From assembly GCA_916710115.1 (NCBI GenBank), contig CAKAOY010000078.1, positions 1 to 5,968 of the forward strand: a stretch of DNA of 5,968 bases. Direction: 5' to 3'. How positions within the stretch are numbered: position 1 is the first letter of the stretch; each line of letters opens with the position of its first letter. Under the pieces are notes generated by a model. The model was not told the origin of the DNA and did not search any database. It saw nothing but the letters and a program-made list of their open reading frames with translations. Positions 1 through 5,954 of this stretch are shown in pieces. This DNA comes from an uncultured Bergeyella sp. GTDB lineage: Bacteria; Bacteroidota; Bacteroidia; Flavobacteriales; Weeksellaceae. The translations under genes were made by a program, and so were the position numbers.

Positions 1-1
1 T

Positions 2-505
2 AATGGATGTAATCATACTTCTAATAATTTTCAGAAGGGAAGTTTGCTCTATCCGTTCCGTAATTTGTCGGTAGGACAACACGAGTTGGTATTTAAAGTT
101 TGGGATATAAACAATAATTCTACAACTACTTCGTTAAATTTCATAGTAAAGGATGAAAACGATCAAAAATTGCAAATCAATAGACTACTGAATTGGCCTA
201 ATCCTTTTACGAATAAAACTTACATTCAATTTGAGCATAATTGTGATGATGTCCTTGATGTAAGTACACAGATATTTACCATTACGGGGAAATTGGTGAG
301 ATCACTATACACAACTATTGATGCTGAACCATTCCTACAAGGCTACCGAACGCCTAAGTACAGCATAGAATGGGATGGAAGAGACGATTTTGGTAACAAT
401 GTAGCTAAGGGAACTTATATTTTCAAAGTATCTGCAAAAGCAAAAAATCAAAATAAATGTATAGGAACTGCTATTGCAATAGAAAAAATGGTAAATTTAA
501 AATAA
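2..505 (+). CDS. porU: PorU, type IX secretion system sortase (C-terminal 167 residues, 5' partial)
   Basis: The reading frame is open from base 2 with no stop upstream, so this is the tail of a much longer protein; the TTG at 44 is an internal codon and not a start. The visible part has a beta-sandwich stretch with the motif GQHELVFKVWDINNN (about residues 25-39 of the fragment), then NWPNPF (64-69) and FEHN, and ends in a FlgD-like Ig fold with WDGRDDFGNNVAKGTYIFKV. This order is characteristic of the end of PorU, the gingipain-like cysteine peptidase that cuts the C-terminal signal from T9SS cargo at the cell surface and passes the cargo to the anchor. The peptidase domain itself lies outside the window. 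porV follows 64 bases downstream on the same strand, the usual Bacteroidota pairing. The identification rests on the C-terminal motifs plus this neighbour. Confidence 0.88.
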   Translation, partial: NGCNHTSNNFQKGSLLYPFRNLSVGQHELVFKVWDINNNSTTTSLNFIVKDENDQKLQINRLLNWPNPFTNKTYIQFEHNCDDVLDVSTQIFTITGKLVRSLYTTIDAEPFLQGYRTPKYSIEWDGRDDFGNNVAKGTYIFKVSAKAKNQNKCIGTAIAIEKMVNLK

Positions 506-511
506 AAATAT

Positions 512-519
512 TATATTTG
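512..519 (+). promoter_or_regulatory. Candidate -7 box upstream of porV
   Basis: TATATTTG matches the Bacteroidota -7 consensus TAnnTTTG and lies 50 bases before the porV ATG, in the gap after porU. No TTG is seen at the expected -33 distance, so only half of the promoter is supported. porV may also be read through from porU, since no terminator separates them. Confidence 0.45.
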
Positions 520-569
520 TACCTTAAAAGAAAAAATAATTTAGAAATTAAATAAAAAATATATAAAAA

Positions 570-1718
570 ATGAACACAGCAACTAAATTTTTTGTAGGTC
601 TATCATTAGGTATAGGAGTTTTTTCCTTCGCTCAAGAAAATGTAAGGCCAGTACTCACAGGAGCGCCATTCCTTAGAATAGCGCCAGATGCTCGTTCAGG
701 AGGTTTGGGAGACCAAGGGGTAGTTACTTCCTCTGATGCGTTTTCTCAATATTGGAATGCTGCGAAATATCCTTTTAGTACAACTACTTCTTCCGTAGGG
801 GTGAATTATACACCTTATATGAGTAAATTAACTAATGATGTCTTCCTTTTGTATGGGGCATTTCATAAGTTTTTAGGTCAAGAGGAACGCTCCACAATAT
901 CGGCGAGTATTTATTATTTCAATATGGGGGAGGTTAATCTTAACTCTCTTGTTGGTTCAGAAATAGTAAATGAAGGAAAGGTAACGCCTGCCGAGTTTGC
1001 TATTGATGTGGCTTATGCCTTGAAATTGGCAGACACTTACTCAATGGCTGTTACAGGTCGTTTTATCCGTTCAGACTTTGGTTCTTTCGGTGGAAATAGT
1101 ACTCTAAAACCAGCAAATACATTCGCTGTAGATGTAGCAGGATATTATCAATCTGAAAAACACCAAAGTTTTGGTGGCTACGAAGGTAGAGCGAAAGGTG
1201 GTTGGTCTATCCAAAATCTTGGACCTAAATTAGACTATTCAGGAGGTGAAAACTCTCGTTCTTATCTTCCTACAATGGCAAGATTAGGTGCTGGATATGA
1301 TCTGTATATTGATGACACAAATAAAGTAGGTGTGTCTGTAGAAGCATCTAAATTACTCGTTCCAGGGGCGGTAGAAACAACAAATGCTACAGGTGTTACA
1401 ACATATGAAATCCCAAATGTAGGTGTTTTGGAAGGTGTTGGTAAATCATTTTCTAATAAGAAAAGTATAATGTATTCTGGTGCTGTTGAATACTCTTACG
1501 ATAATTCTTTCGCTGTTCGAGGAGGTTATTTCCACGAAAGTAAAGAACAAGGTGGACGCCAATTTGCTACAGTTGGTGTTGGTTTCAAATATCAGTCATT
1601 TGCATTAGATATGTCTTACCTTATCAATACTTCGAAAGTAAATTCTGCATTGGATAATACATTGAGATTCGGTCTTACTTGGAATTTTGGTAACGAAACT
1701 TCTAACGCAGAACATTAA
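570..1718 (+). CDS. porV: PorV (LptO), type IX secretion system outer-membrane shuttle protein
   Basis: A 382-residue protein, the usual length for PorV. Residues 1-21 form a signal peptide (hydrophobic run then FSFA|QE, with Gln as the likely mature first residue). The early motif APFLRIAPDARSGGLGDQG followed by QYWNAAKYPF is the signature of the PorV family, and the rest alternates short beta strands and Gly/Asn-rich turns as in a FadL-like outer-membrane barrel, ending in an amphipathic strand with RFGLTWNFG. PorV binds the C-terminal signal of secreted proteins, collects them at the SprA translocon and delivers them to the PorU sortase in the attachment complex. The ATG at 570 is the only start that places the signal peptide correctly; an A-rich leader without a Shine-Dalgarno precedes it, as is normal in this phylum. 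It directly follows porU and ends 18 bases before a terminator hairpin. Confidence 0.95.
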   Translation: MNTATKFFVGLSLGIGVFSFAQENVRPVLTGAPFLRIAPDARSGGLGDQGVVTSSDAFSQYWNAAKYPFSTTTSSVGVNYTPYMSKLTNDVFLLYGAFHKFLGQEERSTISASIYYFNMGEVNLNSLVGSEIVNEGKVTPAEFAIDVAYALKLADTYSMAVTGRFIRSDFGSFGGNSTLKPANTFAVDVAGYYQSEKHQSFGGYEGRAKGGWSIQNLGPKLDYSGGENSRSYLPTMARLGAGYDLYIDDTNKVGVSVEASKLLVPGAVETTNATGVTTYEIPNVGVLEGVGKSFSNKKSIMYSGAVEYSYDNSFAVRGGYFHESKEQGGRQFATVGVGFKYQSFALDMSYLINTSKVNSALDNTLRFGLTWNFGNETSNAEH

Positions 1719-1736
1719 TATATTACAAATAATATT

Positions 1737-1770
1737 ATCCTTCGCCATTACTATTGGTGAGGGATTTTTT
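1737..1770 (+). terminator. Intrinsic terminator of porU-porV
   Basis: An 11-bp stem (1737-1747 with 1755-1765, including two G-T wobbles) closes a 7-base loop and runs into six T (1765-1770). It starts 18 bases after the porV stop. On the minus strand the same hairpin is not followed by a T run, so it is mainly a plus-strand terminator, though the convergent thioredoxin-like gene ends only 42 bases away. Confidence 0.88.
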
Positions 1771-1811
1771 ATTGATTAAAATTATTTATCTTGAATAAAA
1801 TTTTAATAAAT

Positions 1812-2372
1812 CTAATGTTTCCATTTTATGTTGCACCCCATACTTGGGAGTTGGTTTTCGTCTTGTAGTTCGCCTGCAAGTAAATTTTCAAAAGCGACAA
1901 TAAGGTCTTCTCCCGTTACTTCCTTATTATTACCTGGTCTAGAGTCGTCTATCTGCCCACGATATACGAGGTCTAATTTTTCATCAAAGAAATAAAAATC
2001 TGGAGTGCAGGCAGCGTCGTATGCTTTCGCTATACTCTGGCTCTCATCAAAAAGATATGGGAATTCAAATCGTTTTTCAATCTGGAATTCTATCATTTTC
2101 TCTGGTGAATCAGCAGGATATTTCTCTATATCATTAGAATTAATAGCTATGAACTCAATTCCTTTATCTTGATAGTCTTCATAGAGCTCGGTAAGTTTGT
2201 CTATGATATGCAACACAAATGGGCAGTGGTTACACATAAAAACTACCAAAGTTCCCTTTTTGCCTTTTAGACTTTCCAAAGATTGTATTTCATTAGATTT
2301 TGAGGGATTTGGAAGTTCAAAATAAGGAGCTTTCGTTCCTAATGCCAACATATTAGATGGTGTATTTGCCAT
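1812..2372 (-). CDS. Thioredoxin/peroxiredoxin-like family protein with CNHC active site
   Basis: A 186-residue soluble protein with no signal peptide, so probably cytoplasmic. It follows the thioredoxin-like fold of the AhpC/TSA-redoxin superfamily: an N-terminal GTKAPYFELPN strand, the redox motif VVFMCNHCPFV with Cys47 and Cys50 in CxxC spacing, the strand IEFIAINSND, and a cis-Pro region ACTPDFYFFD (Pro124) preceded by an extra cysteine, Cys122. The sequence MCNHCPFV and the tail YRGQIDDSRPGN are typical of the peroxiredoxin-like group often annotated simply as thioredoxin family protein. A thiol-disulfide or peroxide-reducing role is inferred from the fold; the substrate is unknown. The ATG at 2372 fits the promoter at 2402-2432; Met8 is an alternative start. 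It lies after miaA on the same strand and converges with porV. Confidence 0.88.
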   Translation of the reverse strand: MANTPSNMLALGTKAPYFELPNPSKSNEIQSLESLKGKKGTLVVFMCNHCPFVLHIIDKLTELYEDYQDKGIEFIAINSNDIEKYPADSPEKMIEFQIEKRFEFPYLFDESQSIAKAYDAACTPDFYFFDEKLDLVYRGQIDDSRPGNNKEVTGEDLIVAFENLLAGELQDENQLPSMGCNIKWKH

Positions 2373-2401
2373 AATTTTCTATTTTTATTAAAATTTAAAA
2401 T

Positions 2402-2432
2402 CAAATGTATCTAAAAAAAATATAACGACCAA
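2402..2432 (-). promoter_or_regulatory. Bacteroidota-type promoter for the thioredoxin-like gene
   Basis: On the minus strand TTG (2432-2430) is followed after 20 bases by TACATTTG (2409-2402), a full match to the TTG / TAnnTTTG consensus. The -7 box is about 30 bases before the ATG. The whole promoter sits in the gap between the miaA stop and this gene, suggesting the gene can be transcribed independently of miaA. Confidence 0.68.
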
Positions 2433-2444
2433 AAAAATATTCAT

Positions 2445-3356
2445 CTAAACTTTTTGTAGTTTCTTTGTAAGGAAATCCACACTCTCAGCAAAGGCTGTTT
2501 GGTAATCTACCCAATGAATGTTTTCTTCCTTACGATACCAAGTCAATTGCCGTTTTGCAAATCGTCGGGAATTTTTCTTAATTTCGGATATTGCAAAATC
2601 TAACTCCCACTCGCCACGGAGGTATTTAAATATTTCAGTGTAGCCGACAGTTTTCAATGCAATTAGGTCGTTATCAAATTTTTGTAAAGATTTAACTTCA
2701 TCAATAAGTCCGCCTTCAATCATTTTATCAACACGGAGGTTAATCCTTTCATAAATAGTCTCTCTTGGTGCCTTTATACCGATACGAATCGTTCGAAACG
2801 CTCTTTTGGGCTTCTGCTGAGAAATTAGATTAGAGTATTTTTTTCCTGTTTGCCACATTACATCAATAGCTCTCAGAAGCCTTCTTGGATTGTTCAAATC
2901 TACATTTTCAAAATATTTTTTATCCAAATTTTTGAGAAGTTTTTGTAGTTCTTCAATTCCTTCATTTTGCAAAATAGAGACTAATTTTTGTTGATTTTTT
3001 TCATTAGATTCTGGTAGGTCATTCAACCCCTCTATAAGAGCCTTTTCGTACATCATACTTCCCCCAACGAGTATTAAAGTATCGTATTTTTGGAAAAGTT
3101 CTTGGGTTTTTATCAAAGCATCCAATTCATATTGGCCTATAGAATAATAATTCTCTATGGATAAATTTCCAACAAAATGATGAGGTGCTAATGATAGTTC
3201 TTCTTCTGTGGGAGATGCCGTTCCAATGGTCATTTCCTTAAAAAATTGCCGAGAATCACAAGATAAAATCTCTGTATGGTAGTATCTTGCTAAGTCTATT
3301 GCCAATTTTGTTTTGCCAATTCCTGTAGTTCCTACAATGGATATTAAGGTCTTCAT
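2445..3356 (-). CDS. miaA: tRNA dimethylallyltransferase MiaA
   Basis: This enzyme transfers the dimethylallyl group of DMAPP to N6 of adenosine 37 in tRNAs that read codons starting with U, which stabilises codon-anticodon pairing; it acts in the cytoplasm. The 303-residue length is normal. The family motifs appear in order: P-loop GTTGIGKT (9-16; the commoner form is GPTxSGKT), DSRQFFKEMTIGTASP with the catalytic Asp34, APHHF (57-61), VGGSMMY (97-103, where many homologues have GGSGLY), NPRRLLRAID (156-165), TVGYTEI (236-242) and the C-terminal RRFAKRQLTWYR (264-275). The start at 3356 places the P-loop at its usual distance from the N terminus. Only 39 bases separate it from the PorV2-like gene upstream and no good promoter is seen there, so co-transcription is likely. 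The tRNA-Gln in the window is not expected to be a substrate. Confidence 0.97.
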   Translation of the reverse strand: MKTLISIVGTTGIGKTKLAIDLARYYHTEILSCDSRQFFKEMTIGTASPTEEELSLAPHHFVGNLSIENYYSIGQYELDALIKTQELFQKYDTLILVGGSMMYEKALIEGLNDLPESNEKNQQKLVSILQNEGIEELQKLLKNLDKKYFENVDLNNPRRLLRAIDVMWQTGKKYSNLISQQKPKRAFRTIRIGIKAPRETIYERINLRVDKMIEGGLIDEVKSLQKFDNDLIALKTVGYTEIFKYLRGEWELDFAISEIKKNSRRFAKRQLTWYRKEENIHWVDYQTAFAESVDFLTKKLQKV

Positions 3357-3395
3357 TCAATTAATGAATTTTGTCAATATTATTAATATTAAAAA

Positions 3396-4472
3396 CTACC
3401 TAAAACCACTCATATCTAATTTAAGAGAAAAAAAGTTGGAGTATAAATTACTCCCACCTATCCCCGAATTAGAAATATCGTAATCTAATGAAAGTCCCTT
3501 ATATTTTATCCCAATACCAGCACTCGGCTGAAAAGAAACCTTATTCTGCTGATGGAAAGGATTAGTAATGTTCTGAAACTCATTCAACCCAGCTCGCACA
3601 AAAATAATATCCTGCCAAGAAAGTTCTGCCCCAAGTGATGGCGAAAAACTTAATACATCAGTAGATACTAAGGTATTTGTCCTCGTAAAATCTATGTGCA
3701 AATCCACTTCAGGTGTAAAATTAAGGTCTCTATTAATTTCAAAAGTTCGGCTAACTCCCAAATTGAGAGTTGGCATTGTGAGTTCTATTTTTTCTTTTGG
3801 AATAGGGTTTAGTTCCTCACCATTCACTATTGTAGAAAGTTTAGATTGGTTGATTGACCAAAAATTCATTGTTGTAGTAGCATCTTTTAGCATTGCCCCA
3901 AAACGCCAGTCTCTATCGTCTTGATAAATTGCCCCCACATCAAAACCAAAACCGAAGGCATTAGCTAATTTTCCTACATTACGATATATTAGTTTTGTAT
4001 TGAGACCTAAACTAAGTTTATGATTGCCCGAAGGATGGAAACCATAAGAAATAATTCCTGCATAATCAGCTTGAGAAAATTTTGAAATTTTATCATAGTC
4101 TATATTCCCTTCATTATCAATCATCTTTGTTGTATCTAAAATATTATCAACTCCAAATCGAATGACAGATATTGCAAAACTAGAATTCGTATCAATAGAC
4201 TTCGCGTATCCAACATAATCGTATTTTGCAATACTCTCAAAATATTCGGAATGCATCACTGCTCCTTGCCAATCGCTACTAATAGAGGTAAGTCCTGCAG
4301 GGTTATGCGTTTGAGAATAAATATCCATCTGGCTGGCAACTACTGCATTTCCCATTGCCAAACCCCTCGCTCCATTGCCTATATTCATAAACTCGTTAGA
4401 ATAATTACGAATAATCTGTGATTTTCCTAGTAGTGAATAGAATATTGATAAAAAAAATACAATCTTTTTCAT
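3396..4472 (-). CDS. PorV2-like protein, PorV/PorQ family outer-membrane barrel
   Basis: A 358-residue exported protein. The signal peptide is residues 1-18 (MKKIVFFLSIFYSLLGKS|Q). It is followed by NEFMNIGNGARGLAMGNAVVAS (26-47) and THNPAGL (55-61), the N-terminal signature of the PorV/PorQ family, and the remainder is rich in amphipathic beta strands ending in YSNFFSLKLDM, as expected for an outer-membrane barrel. The internal blocks IRFGVDNILDTT, EVDLHIDFTRTNT and FQPSAGIGIKYKGLSLDY resemble proteins annotated as putative type IX sorting system protein PorV2 rather than PorV or PorQ; that comparison is from memory. A role in T9SS is suggested by family only and its function is not established. 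The gene follows menE by 67 bases and precedes miaA by 39 bases. A -7 box lies about 55 bases upstream of its start. Confidence 0.86.
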   Translation of the reverse strand: MKKIVFFLSIFYSLLGKSQIIRNYSNEFMNIGNGARGLAMGNAVVASQMDIYSQTHNPAGLTSISSDWQGAVMHSEYFESIAKYDYVGYAKSIDTNSSFAISVIRFGVDNILDTTKMIDNEGNIDYDKISKFSQADYAGIISYGFHPSGNHKLSLGLNTKLIYRNVGKLANAFGFGFDVGAIYQDDRDWRFGAMLKDATTTMNFWSINQSKLSTIVNGEELNPIPKEKIELTMPTLNLGVSRTFEINRDLNFTPEVDLHIDFTRTNTLVSTDVLSFSPSLGAELSWQDIIFVRAGLNEFQNITNPFHQQNKVSFQPSAGIGIKYKGLSLDYDISNSGIGGSNLYSNFFSLKLDMSGFR

Positions 4473-4526
4473 TGGAATCTAAAATTAATTCGTTTTCCCG
4501 TCTTCTATTTTTTAGGTAATTGATGG

Positions 4527-4534
4527 CAAAGATA
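4527..4534 (-). promoter_or_regulatory. Candidate -7 box for the PorV2-like gene
   Basis: On the minus strand TATCTTTG is an exact TAnnTTTG match, identical to the -7 box of the tRNA-Gln promoter at 5642-5649. It lies in the gap after the menE stop, 54 bases before the ATG. No TTG is found at -33 spacing. It may give the PorV2-like gene and miaA a transcript separate from menE. Confidence 0.5.
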
Positions 4535-4539
4535 AGAAT

Positions 4540-5571
4540 TTATTTTCGTATAAGATTTGTTCGTAGTTCATTTCTTTGGACTTTACCATTCGATGTTCGG
4601 GGAATTTTATTTACAAAAATAATATCCTTCGGTTTATGGAATGACTTTTCGAAGTGAATACCAAATATTATATTTTTCAAATCTATAGACTCTTTTCCTT
4701 CAACTATTAAGACAAGCTTATTTCCTAATTTTTCGTCAGGTAGTCCCAAAAATACAACTTCATTAGGTATATGTTTTTTCACTATTTTTTCTAACTCTTC
4801 TGGGAAAATTTTAGCACCACCCGAATTAATAACATTATCCACACGACCCAAAAACCTAAATTGCTGTTGATTTTTAATCTCTACCAAGTCATTAGTTACT
4901 AGTATATTATCAACAAGTTTAGGGGCTTCTATACAAAGACAGTCTCTATTGTCTTGTGAAATTTTTATATTTTCTAAAATGGTAAAATAAGTCTCGTCCT
5001 GCGGAAAAACCTGTTTCAAAGCAATGTGGGAAAGCGTTTCGGACATACCATAAGTCTCATAAATCTTCGTCTGAGAATCGGGAGGTAATACTTCTCTTAT
5101 TCGAACTTTTAGACTTTCCGATACACTAGCTCCACCGATTATTAACTTATTGATTAGGTGTATCTTATCCAATGAATTCTCAACCTGTAAGGGGGTCATA
5201 GCACAGAAATCAATCTTCTCCTTTAAATCTTCCAACGGAGTAACAGACGGTGTGGTTACAACAATATGAAGTCCTCTGTACAAAGCCCGAACGAGCATCA
5301 TTTTTCCAGAAATATATTCTATTGGCAAACAGAGCAAGGCTGTATTATTGGGTGATAATTGTAAAAAATTACAAGTCATCTCTGCTGAATGAAGCATTTT
5401 TTCCTTAGAAATATCTAAAATTTTTGGTATTCCCGTAGAGCCAGAAGTCTTTATTTGAGTATATTTTTCCTCAGAAAACCAATTTTTAAGAAAAAAATCT
5501 ATATTTTTTTTTAATGTTTCGGAACAATTTAAATTATTGATTTTTAAATGTTTGTAATTTAATAAATCCAT
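4540..5571 (-). CDS. menE: Short AMP-binding acyl-CoA ligase, probable o-succinylbenzoate-CoA ligase MenE
   Basis: A 343-residue ANL-superfamily adenylating enzyme, expected to activate o-succinylbenzoate to its CoA ester in menaquinone synthesis in the cytoplasm. Core motifs are in order: phosphate-binding TSGSTGIPK (42-50), LPIEYISGKMMLVRAL (82-97), IIGGAS (144-149), YGMSET (174-179), hinge region GRVDNVINSGGAKIFPEE (242-259) and the C-terminal PRTSNGKVQR with the catalytic Lys330. It is shorter than typical MenE (about 450-490) because the N-terminal region is reduced, as in the compact form found in Bacteroidota; the block LPxxYxxGKMMLVRA is typical of that form. The frame is open to an ATG at 5655, but that would add 28 Phe/Lys-rich residues encoded across both promoters of the divergent tRNA, so the ATG at 5571 is preferred. 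No other men gene is in the window, so the substrate rests on family resemblance. Confidence 0.88.
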   Translation of the reverse strand: MDLLNYKHLKINNLNCSETLKKNIDFFLKNWFSEEKYTQIKTSGSTGIPKILDISKEKMLHSAEMTCNFLQLSPNNTALLCLPIEYISGKMMLVRALYRGLHIVVTTPSVTPLEDLKEKIDFCAMTPLQVENSLDKIHLINKLIIGGASVSESLKVRIREVLPPDSQTKIYETYGMSETLSHIALKQVFPQDETYFTILENIKISQDNRDCLCIEAPKLVDNILVTNDLVEIKNQQQFRFLGRVDNVINSGGAKIFPEELEKIVKKHIPNEVVFLGLPDEKLGNKLVLIVEGKESIDLKNIIFGIHFEKSFHKPKDIIFVNKIPRTSNGKVQRNELRTNLIRK

Positions 5572-5588
5572 TGTGTTAATTTTTTTTG

Positions 5589-5616
5589 TAAAAATACGAA
5601 AAAAATATTTGACCAA
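5589..5616 (-). promoter_or_regulatory. Candidate menE promoter
   Basis: On the minus strand TTG (5616-5614, within TTTTGG) is followed after 17 bases by TATTTTTA (5596-5589), a one-mismatch version of TAnnTTTG. This leaves a leader of roughly 10-15 bases before the ATG at 5571. It supports starting menE at 5571 and not at 5655. Confidence 0.5.
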
Positions 5617-5619
5617 AAT

Positions 5620-5649
5620 TTGCAGATTACAAAAATAGTTGTATCTTTG
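5620..5649 (+). promoter_or_regulatory. Promoter of tRNA-Gln
   Basis: TTG (5620-5622) is followed after 19 bases by TATCTTTG (5642-5649), a perfect Bacteroidota-type promoter, 46 bases before the mature tRNA. It lies next to the oppositely oriented menE promoter; the two -33 elements (5614-5616 and 5620-5622) are only three bases apart. Confidence 0.75.
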
Positions 5650-5695
5650 CACCACTTAAAACAAGAGATAAATCTTAAATTAAGTAACAATATAG

Positions 5696-5766
5696 AGACT
5701 CATGGTGTAACGGTAGCACAAGTGATTTTGGTTCATTTAGTTGGGGTTCGAATCCCTGTGAGTCTA
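5696..5766 (+). tRNA. tRNA-Gln (anticodon TTG)
   Basis: A 71-base cloverleaf can be folded by hand. The acceptor stem AGACTCA (5696-5702) pairs perfectly with TGAGTCT (5759-5765), and the discriminator base is A5766. The D stem is GTG/CAC (5705-5707 with 5717-5719). The anticodon stem is AGTGA/TCATT around the loop TTTTGGT (5726-5732), which puts anticodon TTG at 5728-5730 and so reads CAA (Gln). The T arm is TGGGG/CCCTG (5742-5746 with 5754-5758) with loop TTCGAAT and two wobble pairs next to the acceptor. CCA is not encoded and must be added after transcription. A strong promoter lies upstream and no second tRNA is adjacent. Confidence 0.96.
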
Positions 5767-5797
5767 CTTTTTTGAAAAAATAACATAAAATGGCACG

Positions 5798-5849
5798 ATA
5801 ATCTACTCTAAAATGCATATAACGGCACATTGATTAGATTATTTTTTTT
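5798..5849 (+). terminator. Possible terminator after tRNA-Gln (8-bp inverted repeat plus T run)
   Basis: ATAATCTA (5798-5805) and TAGATTAT (5835-5842) are perfect inverted repeats separated by 29 bases, and the second arm runs into a tract of eight T (5842-5849). The stem has only two C-G pairs and a large loop, although AATG/CATT inside the loop could shorten it. It could end the tRNA transcript about 80 bases past the gene; the alternative is a chance repeat in AT-rich DNA. Confidence 0.35.
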
Positions 5850-5855
5850 ATTAAA

Positions 5856-5895
5856 TGACACAAGAACTGACACAAACACTATTTTATTTGTGTCA
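5856..5895. repeat. Three copies of TGACACAA, two direct and one inverted
   Basis: TGACACAA occurs at 5856-5863 and again 12 bases on at 5868-5875, and its reverse complement TTGTGTCA lies at 5888-5895. The second and third copies extend to a perfect 9-bp inverted repeat (5868-5876 with 5887-5895) around a 10-base AT-rich centre. The arrangement resembles a protein-binding array, either an operator or recombinase core and accessory sites. Function is unknown. Confidence 0.75.
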
Positions 5896-5910
5896 ATTTC
5901 TGAAAAAGAC

Positions 5911-5954
5911 TTGTATTTTATTGATTTACAAACAATTAAAACAATAAAATACAA
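5911..5954. repeat. Perfect 13-bp inverted repeat reaching a start codon
   Basis: TTGTATTTTATTG (5911-5923) is the exact reverse complement of CAATAAAATACAA (5942-5954), with an 18-base spacer. The right arm ends on the A of the ATG at 5954. It could fold as an AU-rich hairpin over the translation start, or be a paired binding site. No TAnnTTTG promoter was found inside it. Confidence 0.8.

Noticed and set aside
44..46. TTG as a start codon for a separate small gene at the left edge
   Set aside because: The frame is open without a stop back to base 2, and the upstream residues continue the PorU-like sequence, so this is an internal codon.
1775..1807. 9-bp inverted repeat made only of A and T between porV and the thioredoxin-like gene
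   Set aside because: There is no G-C pair and no T run on either strand; it is easily produced by chance in this base composition.
3352..3390. Short palindromes around the miaA start (TTCATT/AATGAA and repeated AATATT)
   Set aside because: Six-base AT-rich palindromes are too weak to call a regulatory site.
3694..3924. 76-codon plus-strand frame inside the PorV2-like gene
   Set aside because: It lies wholly antisense to a well-supported gene and its translation shows no recognisable domain.
5855..5947. 30-codon plus-strand frame (MTQELTQTLFYLCQ...) across the TGACACAA repeats
   Set aside because: Its length is expected by chance, it has no promoter, and the Thr-Gln repeat simply follows from the DNA repeats. 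A leader peptide cannot be excluded but has no support.
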